Positions 1-7,856 of a stretch of 54,553 nt of DNA are shown here, piece by piece. Below the pieces are notes generated by a model, which was given only the letters and a program-made list of their open reading frames with translations, searched no databases and was not told the DNA's origin. The position numbers and the translations under genes were made by a program. Within the stretch, counting starts at the first letter, position 1, and every line of letters begins with the position of its first letter. Origin of the DNA: an uncultured Verrucomicrobiales bacterium (lineage in GTDB: Bacteria > Verrucomicrobiota > Verrucomicrobiia > Verrucomicrobiales > DEV007); the NCBI GenBank assembly GCA_937891465.1, contig CALAHF010000177.1, positions 1-54,553 of the forward strand, written 5' to 3'.

Positions 1-215
1 TCGACGAGTGGACCGATTGGCAGACTGTAAAAGAGTCCTACGACTATATCGAAGGATTCTCAAAACAGGTCGCCACGACTCCTGCAAAGCTCGACGTTTC
101 AAGCCTTCCCGAAGGTTTCGGATTTCAATTTGAGTGCCGCCTGACGGATACGACCGAAAACAAGTCCAAGCCGATGCTCGATCGGATTGAGCTAAGCTTC
201 GGTGATTCGAAGTAG
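1..215 (+). CDS. C-terminal end of an unidentified protein (5' end outside window)
   Basis: An open frame with codons starting at position 3 runs from the window edge to a TAG at 213-215 and encodes about 70 residues. It has a mixed polar composition and ends in a short strand-like segment (DRIELSFGDSK). I recognise no catalytic motif. The acidic, Trp- and Asp-containing tail resembles a beta-rich C-terminal domain of a secreted enzyme, which would fit the sulfatase downstream, but that is only a guess. A 43-bp palindromic element begins 17 bases after the stop. Confidence 0.5.
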   Translation, partial: DEWTDWQTVKESYDYIEGFSKQVATTPAKLDVSSLPEGFGFQFECRLTDTTENKSKPMLDRIELSFGDSK

Positions 216-231
216 CATTGCTCCACTTCTA

Positions 232-274
232 CGATCGAACAGGGTTGATTTACCGATCATACCCTGTTCGATCG
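232..274. repeat. 43-bp double-palindrome element, copy 1
   Basis: This is the most symmetrical copy. The outer 14 bases (CGATCGAACAGGGT, 232-245) are perfectly complementary to 261-274, leaving a 15-base centre. In the family frame it holds two 19-bp units (233-251 and 255-273) with a 3-bp spacer. It lies just after the stop codon of the upstream gene. Confidence 0.85.
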
Positions 275-285
275 AAACGGCCTCA

Positions 286-328
286 CGATCCAAAAGGGCA
301 AGTTCATCGAACGGCCCCTATTGAGGCT
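286..328. repeat. 43-bp double-palindrome element, copy 2 (degenerate right end)
   Basis: This copy fits the family frame: CGATCC start, GGG at frame positions 11-13, GTTCATCGAAC centre and CCC at 31-33. It ends GCT instead of TCG. It lies 11 bases after copy 1 in the same orientation. Confidence 0.6.
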
Positions 329-408
329 GTCGGAAAAACCAAGCTGAGCGCAAATTTTGTTAAAGGCGTCGCTCTGCGACGACTTTCGGTGATTTTTCCG
401 ACAACCTC
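323..408. repeat. 86-bp inverted repeat upstream of the sulfatase gene
   Basis: GAGGCTGTCGGAAAAA (323-338) pairs with TTTTTCCGACAACCTC (393-408) at 15 of 16 positions. The loop contains a smaller GTCGC/GCGAC hairpin. It could be a small non-autonomous mobile element or a structured leader for the sulfatase gene that starts at 481. Only one copy is seen in this window. Confidence 0.55.
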
Positions 409-480
409 CATTAGATCGTTTTTTATATCTGCCGATAATGCGATAGCCACATTCTGAGTTTTCGTCTAAAAACCAGACTC

Positions 481-2010
481 ATGAAACACGCTATCACTCT
501 GGCTTCGCTAATCGTCGCGGCCCTTTTCCTTCCCTTTTCTGCAAATGCGGATGCCGTTCGTCCCAACGTGATCCTTATTTTCATTGATGACATGGGCTAC
601 GGCGATGTCGGATTCAACGGCGCGACCGTTCCGAAAACGCCGAATCTTGATCAGATGGCGGCTGAAGGAATGAAATTTACTGATTTTTACGTCGGGTGTG
701 CCGTTTGCAGCGGATCGCGAACAGCCCTGATGACCGGCACGCATTATCAACGCCTCAGCATGCCGGCCGTCCTTTTTCCCAACAGTTCAAATGGATTGCA
801 CCCTGATGAAGTCACGCTTGCGGATATGACCAAGGCAGCGGGGTATCGGACGGCCTGTGTCGGAAAATGGCACCTGGGCCACCTGCATCCGTGTTTACCG
901 ACTGATCAGGGCTTCGAGTCTTACTATGGAATTCCCTACAGCAACGATATGTGGATCGATCCGGCCAACAAACTGGCCGCAGACATCATCCTGCGCAAAG
1001 GACTTACGCTCGAAGAAGTTAAAGCCGGTCATCGCCAAAGGAACGACGTCCCACTTTTCCGAAATGACGAAGTGATCGAATACCCTACCGATCAGACCAC
1101 GGTTACGAAGCGCTACACCGAAAAAGCGATCGAATTCATCACCAAAACCGGAGATGACGCTGACAAACCGTTTTTCCTATATCTCCCGCACACCATGGTA
1201 CACCTGCCGCTAGCGGTGTCGGAGGCTTTTAATGACCCAAACAAAACACTGATCACCAATGCGATCGAAGAAGTTGATTGGTCAGTCGGTGAAATTCTAA
1301 AAACCGTGAAAGACGTTGGAATTTCTGACAACACGCTCGTCATTTTCACTAGCGACAATGGAGCAGCGGTTGGTTCATCTCTCCCCCTTCGCGCGAAAAA
1401 AGGCAGCGTTTATGATGGCGGAATCCGCGAGCCAACTCTGATGTGGTGGCCGGGGGAAATCCCTGCAGGAGCTGTTTGTTCTGAAGTTGCCGCGTCGATC
1501 GACATCATGCCCACACTGGTTGGCCTTAGCGGCGGGAAAATGCCGGAACGCCAGATCGATGGCAAAGACATCTGGCCACTGATCAGCGGTGTTGAGGGCG
1601 CCAAAAGCCCACATGAAGCCTACGTCCTGATGCATGGCCCCGGAACCGTTCGCAGCGGAAAATGGAAATTTTACCCGTGGCAGGAAGGAAAAAGCAAACG
1701 CGATTGGAGCAGCAAAAATCAGAAGAAGGACCAGAATTTCTCTGAATTCCCCGTGCAGCTCTACGATACGATTGCAGATATCAGCGAAACCACGAACGTT
1801 GCGGAAACAAATCCTGAATTAGTGGCAAAACTACAAGCCGCTTACGATGCGCATGTGACTGAACTGGAGGCCAATAAGCGCCCTACCGCAAAGTTGATCC
1901 GACCGGACGGCAGCGTCTCATCCGAGCGCCCTGGAGGCCCAAAACAGAGGAAGAAGCCTCAGCCAAAAGGGAAAGGCAAGGGCAAGAGCAACGGGAAAGC
2001 CGCGAAGTAG
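481..2010 (+). CDS. Secreted sulfatase (formylglycine-type arylsulfatase family)
   Basis: A 509-residue protein with a signal peptide (about residues 1-23, ending ANA-D), so it probably acts outside the cytoplasm. Family features: the N-terminal metal-binding strand with Asp36-Asp37, the active-site sequence Cys76-Ser-Gly-Ser-Arg80 followed by TALMTG, a GKWHLGH block and a late TSDNG block that supplies further metal ligands. Family knowledge: these enzymes hydrolyse sulfate esters of polysaccharides or aromatics after the Cys is converted to formylglycine. The third core residue is Gly where Pro or Ala is usual. The C-terminus carries a strongly basic Lys/Gly/Pro tail (about residues 480-509). 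The substrate cannot be told from sequence. The ATG lies 14 bases after an in-frame stop-rich stretch; no strong ribosome site is visible. Confidence 0.93.
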   Translation: MKHAITLASLIVAALFLPFSANADAVRPNVILIFIDDMGYGDVGFNGATVPKTPNLDQMAAEGMKFTDFYVGCAVCSGSRTALMTGTHYQRLSMPAVLFPNSSNGLHPDEVTLADMTKAAGYRTACVGKWHLGHLHPCLPTDQGFESYYGIPYSNDMWIDPANKLAADIILRKGLTLEEVKAGHRQRNDVPLFRNDEVIEYPTDQTTVTKRYTEKAIEFITKTGDDADKPFFLYLPHTMVHLPLAVSEAFNDPNKTLITNAIEEVDWSVGEILKTVKDVGISDNTLVIFTSDNGAAVGSSLPLRAKKGSVYDGGIREPTLMWWPGEIPAGAVCSEVAASIDIMPTLVGLSGGKMPERQIDGKDIWPLISGVEGAKSPHEAYVLMHGPGTVRSGKWKFYPWQEGKSKRDWSSKNQKKDQNFSEFPVQLYDTIADISETTNVAETNPELVAKLQAAYDAHVTELEANKRPTAKLIRPDGSVSSERPGGPKQRKKPQPKGKGKGKSNGKAAK

Positions 2011-2027
2011 TGATTGGTTGAGTGGAT

Positions 2028-2050
2028 GCGGAACTTTTCGCAAGTTCCGC
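2028..2050. terminator. Hairpin after the sulfatase stop
   Basis: GCGGAACTT (2028-2036) and AAGTTCCGC (2042-2050) form a perfect 9-bp stem with a TTCGC loop, 18 bases after the sulfatase stop codon. There is no T-run behind it, so it is not a textbook intrinsic terminator. A transcript-end stabilising hairpin is equally possible. Confidence 0.5.
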
Positions 2051-2578
2051 TGCACGGGGGGTGATGTCGTGGAATCTTAACCAGATTTCAGGGTGCTTCG
2101 TGAATTCAAGCAATTGAATCGGCCTTTGACGGTGGTGGAGCCGATTTTCGGAGACAAAGGCTCTCCCGATTGGATCAGCACCTCGTGAGCAAGACAGGTC
2201 AGACTCCTGATTCGAAGAAGGTCGCGGCCGCGCACCTCCACCTAATTTTGGAGGAAATCCGAAATCGGAAAGGATTCCTTCCTCCAGTTCAAGATTGCGC
2301 ACCTCCAACCGCCCCGGCTCAGCACTCTTCATTTCTAAAAATTTCCAACGAGCGGACTTCCGACTACATCGTCACGGCTCAATGAATTTTTAAAAACTTC
2401 ACCGCCAGCCAATTCTTTGGGAAATGAAGCCATAGCAACGCTTTTAAGAGTAGAGCGTTACTGGCATACTTTAGAGTTTAATTTTAAATTTATTAAAAAT
2501 TAACACTTCAAAAATATAATTTACTCCTGTCTTATTTTAAATTTATAATTATATTCCAAAATTATCATAAATTTATAA
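2051..2578. other. Gene-free stretch with a very A+T-rich 3' end
   Basis: I see no convincing gene here. A small imperfect hairpin (GGAGGAA to TTCCTCC, about 2250-2286) lies in the middle. From about 2455 to 2578 the composition changes sharply to runs of A and T, with repeated TTTAAATTTAT-like words, ending directly at the ATG of the next gene. This segment could hold its promoter, be bound by a nucleoid protein, or mark a recent insertion. Confidence 0.5.
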
Positions 2579-3817
2579 ATGGGGCGTATTTTTGGTTTTA
2601 TGGGCATCCTTTGCCTGATTTTGATAGGGGTTTCTTCGCGATTCCCCTATCTGTTTCGCGAACTCACAGCGGCTGTGGAGCGAGGCCGTTTTGAGCTGAC
2701 TGAACCCAACCGAAAGAAGTTTCTTGCGAAAACCCTGCAGGAAGTCAATCGGCTCAGAACTCCACTTTCCTTGAAACCGATGTCGATTGATCGGGATATT
2801 CAGGATGCGCTGACTGATGTGTTAAATCTTCAGAACGATCCCGATGATTTGGTTTTGCAGGATCTCTTTACTCACCTCCAGGATCGTTTTCCGGGCGCTC
2901 AATTTCTTTCAGCCAATGTTTCGCACAGCCTTACCGACGTTGGCTTGATCGAATCGATCGCAATGTGGGAGGACGTGACGAGCTCAGACTACGAATCCAT
3001 CAGCTCGGTACTTTTTGTAAACGGGCACCGGCTCGGTTGCATTTCAGTTCTGGCAAAGCGCCTCCCTGAGTTCAATGTCACCGCAGCCAACAAGCTGGGG
3101 GGCCGGTATTTCAATCGATGCCCGCATTGCAAGCTGACCCATGCGGTTGAGCTGAAGAAAAAGTCGCGCACGCTGGTTTTGGCCTGCCCTGATTGCAACC
3201 AGGCCTACGACGTCCTTGCTGCCGATACGCATGGAGTATTCTACCGTGCAAATGACTTCCTCCTCGGATTCAAACTTCCCCATGTTGTTGGAATTGATGA
3301 AGACGAAATGAGCAAGCCTTCTGAAAAGCTGCTGCTTCACATTTGGCGGACCGTGGTGAATCATTGTGAATATCAGAATGATGCAAGTCGCACCGCTCAG
3401 CGTGAAGCGTGGAAGACTCCGGATCAGACCTGGTTGGAACGGGCCGGAGATTGCGAGGATACCTCCATTTTGCTAGTTGATTCCCTGATTTCAGCCGGAT
3501 TTGAAGCTCGTGTCGCTGTTGGTTGGAATACGCAAATTGGTCAGCATGCGTGGTGTGTCGCGAAAGTCGGCAACAAGCAGTATGTGATGGAATCAACGAT
3601 TCAGGACGGCAAGAACGTACGGCTGCTCAGCGCTGAAGACGCGGCAGCCGAATATAGTCCCGAACAGCTTTTTGACCGCGATCATCTCTATTTTCGAACG
3701 ACGGCGAAGGAGATGACTCTCAACGATTATTGGGGTGATAACACGTGGAAGGCTGTTGAATTTCTGGTGCAAACCCCGATTACTCGTTTCGATCCTGAGA
3801 TAATCGGAGCCAACTGA
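2579..3817 (+). CDS. Transglutaminase-like (cysteine protease fold) protein with embedded zinc ribbon
   Basis: A 412-residue protein. The N-terminal hydrophobic stretch (about residues 4-18) is a likely signal peptide or anchor. Residues 181-206 hold two CxxC pairs (C181/C184 and C203/C206) spaced like a zinc ribbon. Residues 285-340 match the transglutaminase-like core: Cys292 in GDCEDTS, His323 in GQHAW and an acidic residue, Glu338 in VMEST, where Asp is more usual. Family knowledge: such domains act as proteases, amidases or transglutaminases on proteins or peptides. The substrate is unknown. It is monocistronic and convergent with the transporter gene, the two stops being 18 bases apart. 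The ATG follows an A+T-rich stretch without a clear ribosome site. Confidence 0.8.
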   Translation: MGRIFGFMGILCLILIGVSSRFPYLFRELTAAVERGRFELTEPNRKKFLAKTLQEVNRLRTPLSLKPMSIDRDIQDALTDVLNLQNDPDDLVLQDLFTHLQDRFPGAQFLSANVSHSLTDVGLIESIAMWEDVTSSDYESISSVLFVNGHRLGCISVLAKRLPEFNVTAANKLGGRYFNRCPHCKLTHAVELKKKSRTLVLACPDCNQAYDVLAADTHGVFYRANDFLLGFKLPHVVGIDEDEMSKPSEKLLLHIWRTVVNHCEYQNDASRTAQREAWKTPDQTWLERAGDCEDTSILLVDSLISAGFEARVAVGWNTQIGQHAWCVAKVGNKQYVMESTIQDGKNVRLLSAEDAAAEYSPEQLFDRDHLYFRTTAKEMTLNDYWGDNTWKAVEFLVQTPITRFDPEIIGAN

Positions 3818-3835
3818 GATTCGTCCCGGAACGGA

Positions 3836-5110
3836 TCAAAGATCTGCTTTCTTGGGACGGAACAGCAGGCAGAACAGCACCAGCACGACAACTAGGTAGC
3901 CTGCCGGAATCAGCCAGAATCCCTTCCAGGCGCTAAACGATGAGCCATCGGTCATGGCTTTGTTGTAGAGGTATCCCGCAAAAAGCTGGGAGCTGATTAA
4001 AAATCCGATTCCCTGAGTCACCACGGTGAGCAGCCCCTGAGCTTGCGCGCGGACGTTTTCGCCCACGTTTTTGTCCACATATAAATAGCCGGAGATAAAC
4101 ACGAAATCGTAAGCGAAGCCATGCAGAATGACAGCTCCGAACAGCAACGGAAATGCCGCCGATGAAGGTTCGGTCAACTGACCTGCAACCAACCCGCCTT
4201 CGGCCATTCCTCCCGCCGCGAACGAGAACAATACATAGCGAATGACCCAGCAGCTCATTCCGATGATCATGGTCCATTTGATTCCGAATTTACGGATAAA
4301 AACCGGTAAGATGAACGCCAGCACAACGAGTTCAGCCATTTGTCCATAGGTCAAAAAACCGGCAGCGCCTTTGATTCCGGATTCAGCAAGAAACGTCCCG
4401 CCGTTCGCCCAATACGGCATCATTGCAATCGCAGCGAGAAAGGAAGCGATGATGAAAAATGCGAACGCTGGCTTTCGAAAATACGGAAAGGTTTGCACCC
4501 CGCAAATGTCCCCAACCGACAACGGCTCTCCCTTCCCTGCCGGTGGCGTTTTCGGCATGAAAAATGAATACACACCCACCACAACCGCGGCAATCCCGGC
4601 CACGTAAAACTGAATTACTGACGTGTCAGCTTGGAGACCTTTGCTAATGAAAAGCCCGGCGACAATCCAACCGAGGGTCGCAAAAATCCGCACGATCGGA
4701 TAGTCCTTCTCCGAATTTGCGAGATGCTTCAGACAAATCGTATTCGAAAGTCCCAAGGTCGGCATAAAACAGAGCGCGTGGACCAAAAGGATGATGATGA
4801 AAATCTCGGGCGTCTCTGCCGATGCAAACTGCGGGGCAATCGCGATGGCAATTCCAGACAGGATCAGCAAGATTCCCTGAAGCCGCTCTGCATTCATAAA
4901 CCGGTCAGCAAACACGCCCATGAAAAACGGCGTAATGATCGCTGCGATCGGAGTCGTTGAATAAGCCCAGCCGATGAATTCGGCCATTCCCGCTTGATTC
5001 ATGAAAATCCCGACGGAAGCAAACCACGCTCCCCAAGTGAAAAACAGGAGGAACATCATGACGCTCAAATTGATGAAGAGCCCCATCGAGGATTTTTTTG
5101 CAACGGACAT
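3836..5110 (-). CDS. Nucleoside:H+ symporter, NupG/XapB-type major facilitator
   Basis: A 424-residue, very hydrophobic protein with about 12 membrane segments. Recognisable family blocks are FMPTLGLSNTI near residue 120 and the later GFAYDFVFISG and RAQAQG blocks, which match the NupG/XapB nucleoside transporters rather than sugar transporters. Expected role: proton-driven uptake of nucleosides across the inner membrane. I chose the ATG at 5110; an in-frame TTG ten codons upstream (5140) is possible but less likely. No catabolic nucleoside genes lie beside it. A 43-bp palindromic element sits in the divergent gap upstream. Confidence 0.87.
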   Translation of the reverse strand: MSVAKKSSMGLFINLSVMMFLLFFTWGAWFASVGIFMNQAGMAEFIGWAYSTTPIAAIITPFFMGVFADRFMNAERLQGILLILSGIAIAIAPQFASAETPEIFIIILLVHALCFMPTLGLSNTICLKHLANSEKDYPIVRIFATLGWIVAGLFISKGLQADTSVIQFYVAGIAAVVVGVYSFFMPKTPPAGKGEPLSVGDICGVQTFPYFRKPAFAFFIIASFLAAIAMMPYWANGGTFLAESGIKGAAGFLTYGQMAELVVLAFILPVFIRKFGIKWTMIIGMSCWVIRYVLFSFAAGGMAEGGLVAGQLTEPSSAAFPLLFGAVILHGFAYDFVFISGYLYVDKNVGENVRAQAQGLLTVVTQGIGFLISSQLFAGYLYNKAMTDGSSFSAWKGFWLIPAGYLVVVLVLFCLLFRPKKADL

Positions 5111-5214
5111 AAACAGGAGTCTGCCATTTTCTGAGATCAAAAATCAAGCAAACTCTCACCGCGATTCTTTCCGATCACGTATTTCCACAACAAATGGCTG
5201 CATCCCGTTTTTCA

Positions 5215-5257
5215 CGATCCAACCCTGTTGATTCGATAAACAGACCCTCTTTGTTCG
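5215..5257. repeat. 43-bp double-palindrome element, copy 3
   Basis: This copy fits the family frame from CGATCC to GTTCG. Its left unit has the centre CCT (AACCCTGTT) rather than AGG, so both half-cores read in the same direction. It lies between two divergent genes, on the promoter side of both. Confidence 0.8.
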
Positions 5258-5346
5258 TAGGACAGGGACGCGGATCCAAATACCCGCCCGATTGAAAAAT
5301 GATTCAGATTTATCCTATGAATTCACAGCGTGAAGTGTCTTTTATC

Positions 5347-5775
5347 ATGATGACTACAAAAGTTTCGAAATCAAATTGGATCATAGCGGCAATCATTTTT
5401 ACTTTAAGCGCCGAGCTCAAGGCCAATAACCCTGCTGATCCGCTAATCACTGCCTTGGATGAACCGAATGCAGAAAAAGCGGTGTTCGACGATGCCACTC
5501 GAACCAAGCCGATTGTCCTGAAATCAGCAGACGATGCGGCAAAGTATTTCAGCAAAGCCGAACTGGCGAAGCTCACCAAAGCTGTCGATTTCAAAAAACG
5601 GGTCGTCCTTATTTTTGCATGGCGCGGCTCCGGTCAGGATCTGATGGACCTCTCAGTGGGCGAGTCCGACCCCGAACGGGTGATTTTTAAGGTCAAGCCG
5701 GGCAGGACGAGAGATCTCCGGCCGCATACCGTCATTTACTCTCTTCGGTCGAATGTGATGTGGAGTGCGAAATGA
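5347..5775 (+). CDS. Secreted protein of unknown function
   Basis: From the ATG at 5347 the product is 142 residues with a signal peptide (WIIAAIIFTLSAELKA). Longer starts at 5299 and 5320 would put a charged extension before the signal, so they are less likely. The mature part is alpha/beta-like, with a strand RVVLIFAWRGSG followed by DPERVIFKVKPG and a final strand. I see no Cys, His or Ser motif of a known enzyme. It may be a small beta-sandwich or binding domain of a type common as secreted proteins in Planctomycetota and Verrucomicrobiota. Confidence 0.6.
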   Translation: MMTTKVSKSNWIIAAIIFTLSAELKANNPADPLITALDEPNAEKAVFDDATRTKPIVLKSADDAAKYFSKAELAKLTKAVDFKKRVVLIFAWRGSGQDLMDLSVGESDPERVIFKVKPGRTRDLRPHTVIYSLRSNVMWSAK

Positions 5776-5928
5776 GTATCAGCCTAATTGTCGCCTTTGG
5801 TTTTCTTGGAATTGGCAACCGCTGAAAGATCGAGAGGGAGATGAGTTAGACCAACTAAAAACAGAAGGCAATATCAGACGATAGAAGATCCGTCTGTTGA
5901 ACAGGATCTGGAGGTAGAACACCCTTCC

Positions 5929-6702
5929 TCACTCAGCCTTCTTCACCTGCACAAAATTGAAGTGCCGGCTCTCGATGTAACCGCCGATTCGCCAGACGTA
6001 GTCGCACTCCATGGAGGCTGAAATGGCTTCAGAAAAACGATCCATTACGTCGTAAACGGGCATATCAAACAGACTGAGTGAGATCTCTTTTTTCGTCGAC
6101 AAATAGGTTTCGCGAACGGGCCCGCTGTAGACCATGGCGTGAGCAAATCCGTTTGGCTCAGTGACATCAGGCCCGAGTTTGAAAATTGCTTCGCCAATCA
6201 CAGTCGGCGGCATGATGAGCATGTTTTTGTCGCGAAAATCATTGGTTGCGGGAACCACTCCAAGACGGTTATCGCCTTCCCAAATCCGGTAGCGGGCGCC
6301 TTTGGTGATGGCGACTTTCAGGAGATCGTGAACAACGAGCGGCTCTTCGGTTTTCAGATCAAACCGCACTTCGTAATAATGAAAAATCGTTGCGAGCTGT
6401 TTGGCCGTCTCTTTCTCGGTCTTCCGTCCCAGCTCCAACCACCATTTCTCACGCTCATTCAAAGTCTCAACCTTCTGTTTGCCAAAGGTATCGAGAACTT
6501 TTTGATACGAAACTCCATCATCCCACGTCGCGGGGTATTCTTCGAAATTCAAGGGAGCACCTTTCTTCTGAAGGAAATCAATGAGCTCCCGCATTGAGAT
6601 GTCAGATTTTTCGAAGGGAGCAATGACCTGAGGTTTCTTGTCATCCTGCGCAACCATCGATCCCGCCAAAACGGCGACCAACAGGGCGAGCTTTCCTTTC
6701 AA
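5929..6702 (-). CDS. Secreted protein of unknown function with a C-terminal STN/secretin-like segment
   Basis: A 257-residue protein with a short signal peptide (MKGKLALLVAVLAGSMVAQ). The C-terminal part, about residues 205-255 (EISLSLFDMPVYDVMDRFSEAI and onward; the start of this block is quoted), has the beta-alpha-beta rhythm of the small N-terminal domains of secretins and TonB receptors. A similar pattern (SDISMRELIDFLQ) occurs near residue 33. This similarity is by eye and weak. It is divergent from the WXG100 operon, with 87 bases between the starts, so the two may share a control region. Confidence 0.6.
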   Translation of the reverse strand: MKGKLALLVAVLAGSMVAQDDKKPQVIAPFEKSDISMRELIDFLQKKGAPLNFEEYPATWDDGVSYQKVLDTFGKQKVETLNEREKWWLELGRKTEKETAKQLATIFHYYEVRFDLKTEEPLVVHDLLKVAITKGARYRIWEGDNRLGVVPATNDFRDKNMLIMPPTVIGEAIFKLGPDVTEPNGFAHAMVYSGPVRETYLSTKKEISLSLFDMPVYDVMDRFSEAISASMECDYVWRIGGYIESRHFNFVQVKKAE

Positions 6703-6789
6703 AAATGGAATACTGAAATATCCAACAAAATTGCCGGATAGAAAAGAGATTTGGCTTGTTTATTCGATGGTTATTTTTGATGATTGGGC

Positions 6790-7062
6790 ATGGCTCAAGC
6801 AATCATGGATCCGGAGGACGTGCGCCGATTCGCAGAGGAATTGAAGCGGTTCAATGGTGACTTACAAAACAACATGTCGGCGCTGCAAGCTCGTTTTGCG
6901 GCGCTCGGCGACACTTGGCAGGATCAGGAGAATCAGAAATTCGCGGCCGAATTTCATGACACAATGAAAGTGCTGCGGAAATTTATCGAGGCTTCCAACG
7001 CCCAGGGGCCGTTTCTGATGCGGAAAGCCCAGAAGATTGAGGAATACCTTTCTCAGCGTTGA
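6790..7062 (+). CDS. WXG100-like (ESAT-6-like) small helical protein
   Basis: A 90-residue, almost wholly helical protein with two long heptad-rich helices joined by GDTWQDQEN. The Trp sits at about position 46, where WXG100 proteins have their Trp-x-Gly turn; here it is Trp-Gln-Asp. A Phe-rich second helix (FAAEF) follows, as in the family. Family knowledge: WXG100 proteins form helical-hairpin dimers and are substrates or partners of FtsK/EssC-type ATPases in type VII secretion. It is the first gene of a four-gene operon that ends in such an ATPase. I use the ATG at 6790; a TTG at 6784 is the alternative. Confidence 0.78.
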   Translation: MAQAIMDPEDVRRFAEELKRFNGDLQNNMSALQARFAALGDTWQDQENQKFAAEFHDTMKVLRKFIEASNAQGPFLMRKAQKIEEYLSQR

Positions 7063-7087
7063 TTCGACGCCCCCTCTCCCCTTTTGA

Positions 7088-7624
7088 ATGGCACAGAAAG
7101 CCCATGTTACCTCGATTGAGACACTCGATAAGTTGCGAGTGGCCCTTCTCATTTTTATCGAAAAAGCCACGCTCGTTCTCGACGAAGTGAGCGAGGAGGT
7201 GAAGCGAACACGGATCTGGCTCCAAGTCGAGCAGGGGCCGCTGATTGCCAGAATGCAGAAGCAGCGGATGAAGGAGTTGGACATGTTTCAGCAGGAACTC
7301 TACACGGCCCGGATGTCGGCGCTGAATGAGACAAAAACGGGGTACCAGCAACGGGTGAACAAAAAGCGGAAGCAGCTGCGCGATCTGGAGGACAAGATGC
7401 GAACGGTGAAAAAATACACCCGCAATTTTGATTCCGAAGTCGAACCCGTAGCGAAAAAGGTCGAGAAACTTCGATCCGTGATCGATGTCGAAATGAAAGC
7501 TGCCGTGATTTTTCTAACTAAATCCGTAAAAATTTTAGAGGCCTATTCGGAAGTGAAATCTGTCCCAAAAGCAGCTGTGGCAGCAACAACTGAGCTGACG
7601 GAAGACTCCGAAGCCGAATCTTGA
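7088..7624 (+). CDS. Coiled-coil protein of the WXG100/FtsK operon
   Basis: A 178-residue protein, mostly helix, with Lys/Arg/Glu-rich heptads (about residues 60-115) and no signal peptide or membrane segment. A second helical part (about residues 120-160) precedes an acidic, Ala/Thr-rich tail. I know no named domain for it. It lies 25 bases after the WXG100-like gene and one base before the next, so it is co-transcribed. Possible roles are a chaperone, a scaffold, or a larger helical substrate like LXG or PE/PPE proteins; none of their signature motifs is present. Confidence 0.7.
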   Translation: MAQKAHVTSIETLDKLRVALLIFIEKATLVLDEVSEEVKRTRIWLQVEQGPLIARMQKQRMKELDMFQQELYTARMSALNETKTGYQQRVNKKRKQLRDLEDKMRTVKKYTRNFDSEVEPVAKKVEKLRSVIDVEMKAAVIFLTKSVKILEAYSEVKSVPKAAVAATTELTEDSEAES

Positions 7625-7625
7625 T

Positions 7626-7856
7626 ATGAGCCTTCACCAACCCAGAACCCGTCTCGCTGGAACAGCCAAAGCGTTCAAACGTGAATGGTTGGACCTGAAA
7701 GACCAATGGCGAGACGAAAAGGCCACTGAATTTAAAAATCGCTACATCGAGGAGCTGTTTGACTCCGTCGATCATGCCGTCGCGGCCATTGATGGGCTCG
7801 ACAAAATCATCTCCAAAATCCGCGAAGACTGCGATGTTGAAACTACCGACTACTAA
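7626..7856 (+). CDS. Small helical WxD protein, probable second WXG100-like partner
   Basis: A 76-residue helical protein. Its centre reads LKDQWRDEKATEFKNRY, which lines up with the turn of the first gene (LGDTWQDQENQKFAAEF): Trp-x-Asp followed seven residues later by Phe. This suggests two related helical hairpins that could pair as a heterodimer, as EsxA and EsxB do. The gene starts one base after the preceding stop. Its 3' end overlaps the ATPase gene by 23 bases in another frame, a sign of translational coupling. Confidence 0.7.
   Translation: MSLHQPRTRLAGTAKAFKREWLDLKDQWRDEKATEFKNRYIEELFDSVDHAVAAIDGLDKIISKIREDCDVETTDY

Noticed and set aside
232-274. A CRISPR repeat or array
   Set aside because: Copies are dispersed over 54 kb, not in a spaced array, and no cas gene is present.
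218-457. A 79-codon frame upstream of the sulfatase
   Set aside because: It runs through two 43-bp repeats and an inverted repeat, so it is repeat DNA and not a gene.
7759-7833. A 25-codon N-terminal extension of the FtsK-type ATPase
   Set aside because: It lies wholly inside the preceding small gene in another frame, and the extension (Ser/Pro-rich) does not fit the helical start from 7834.
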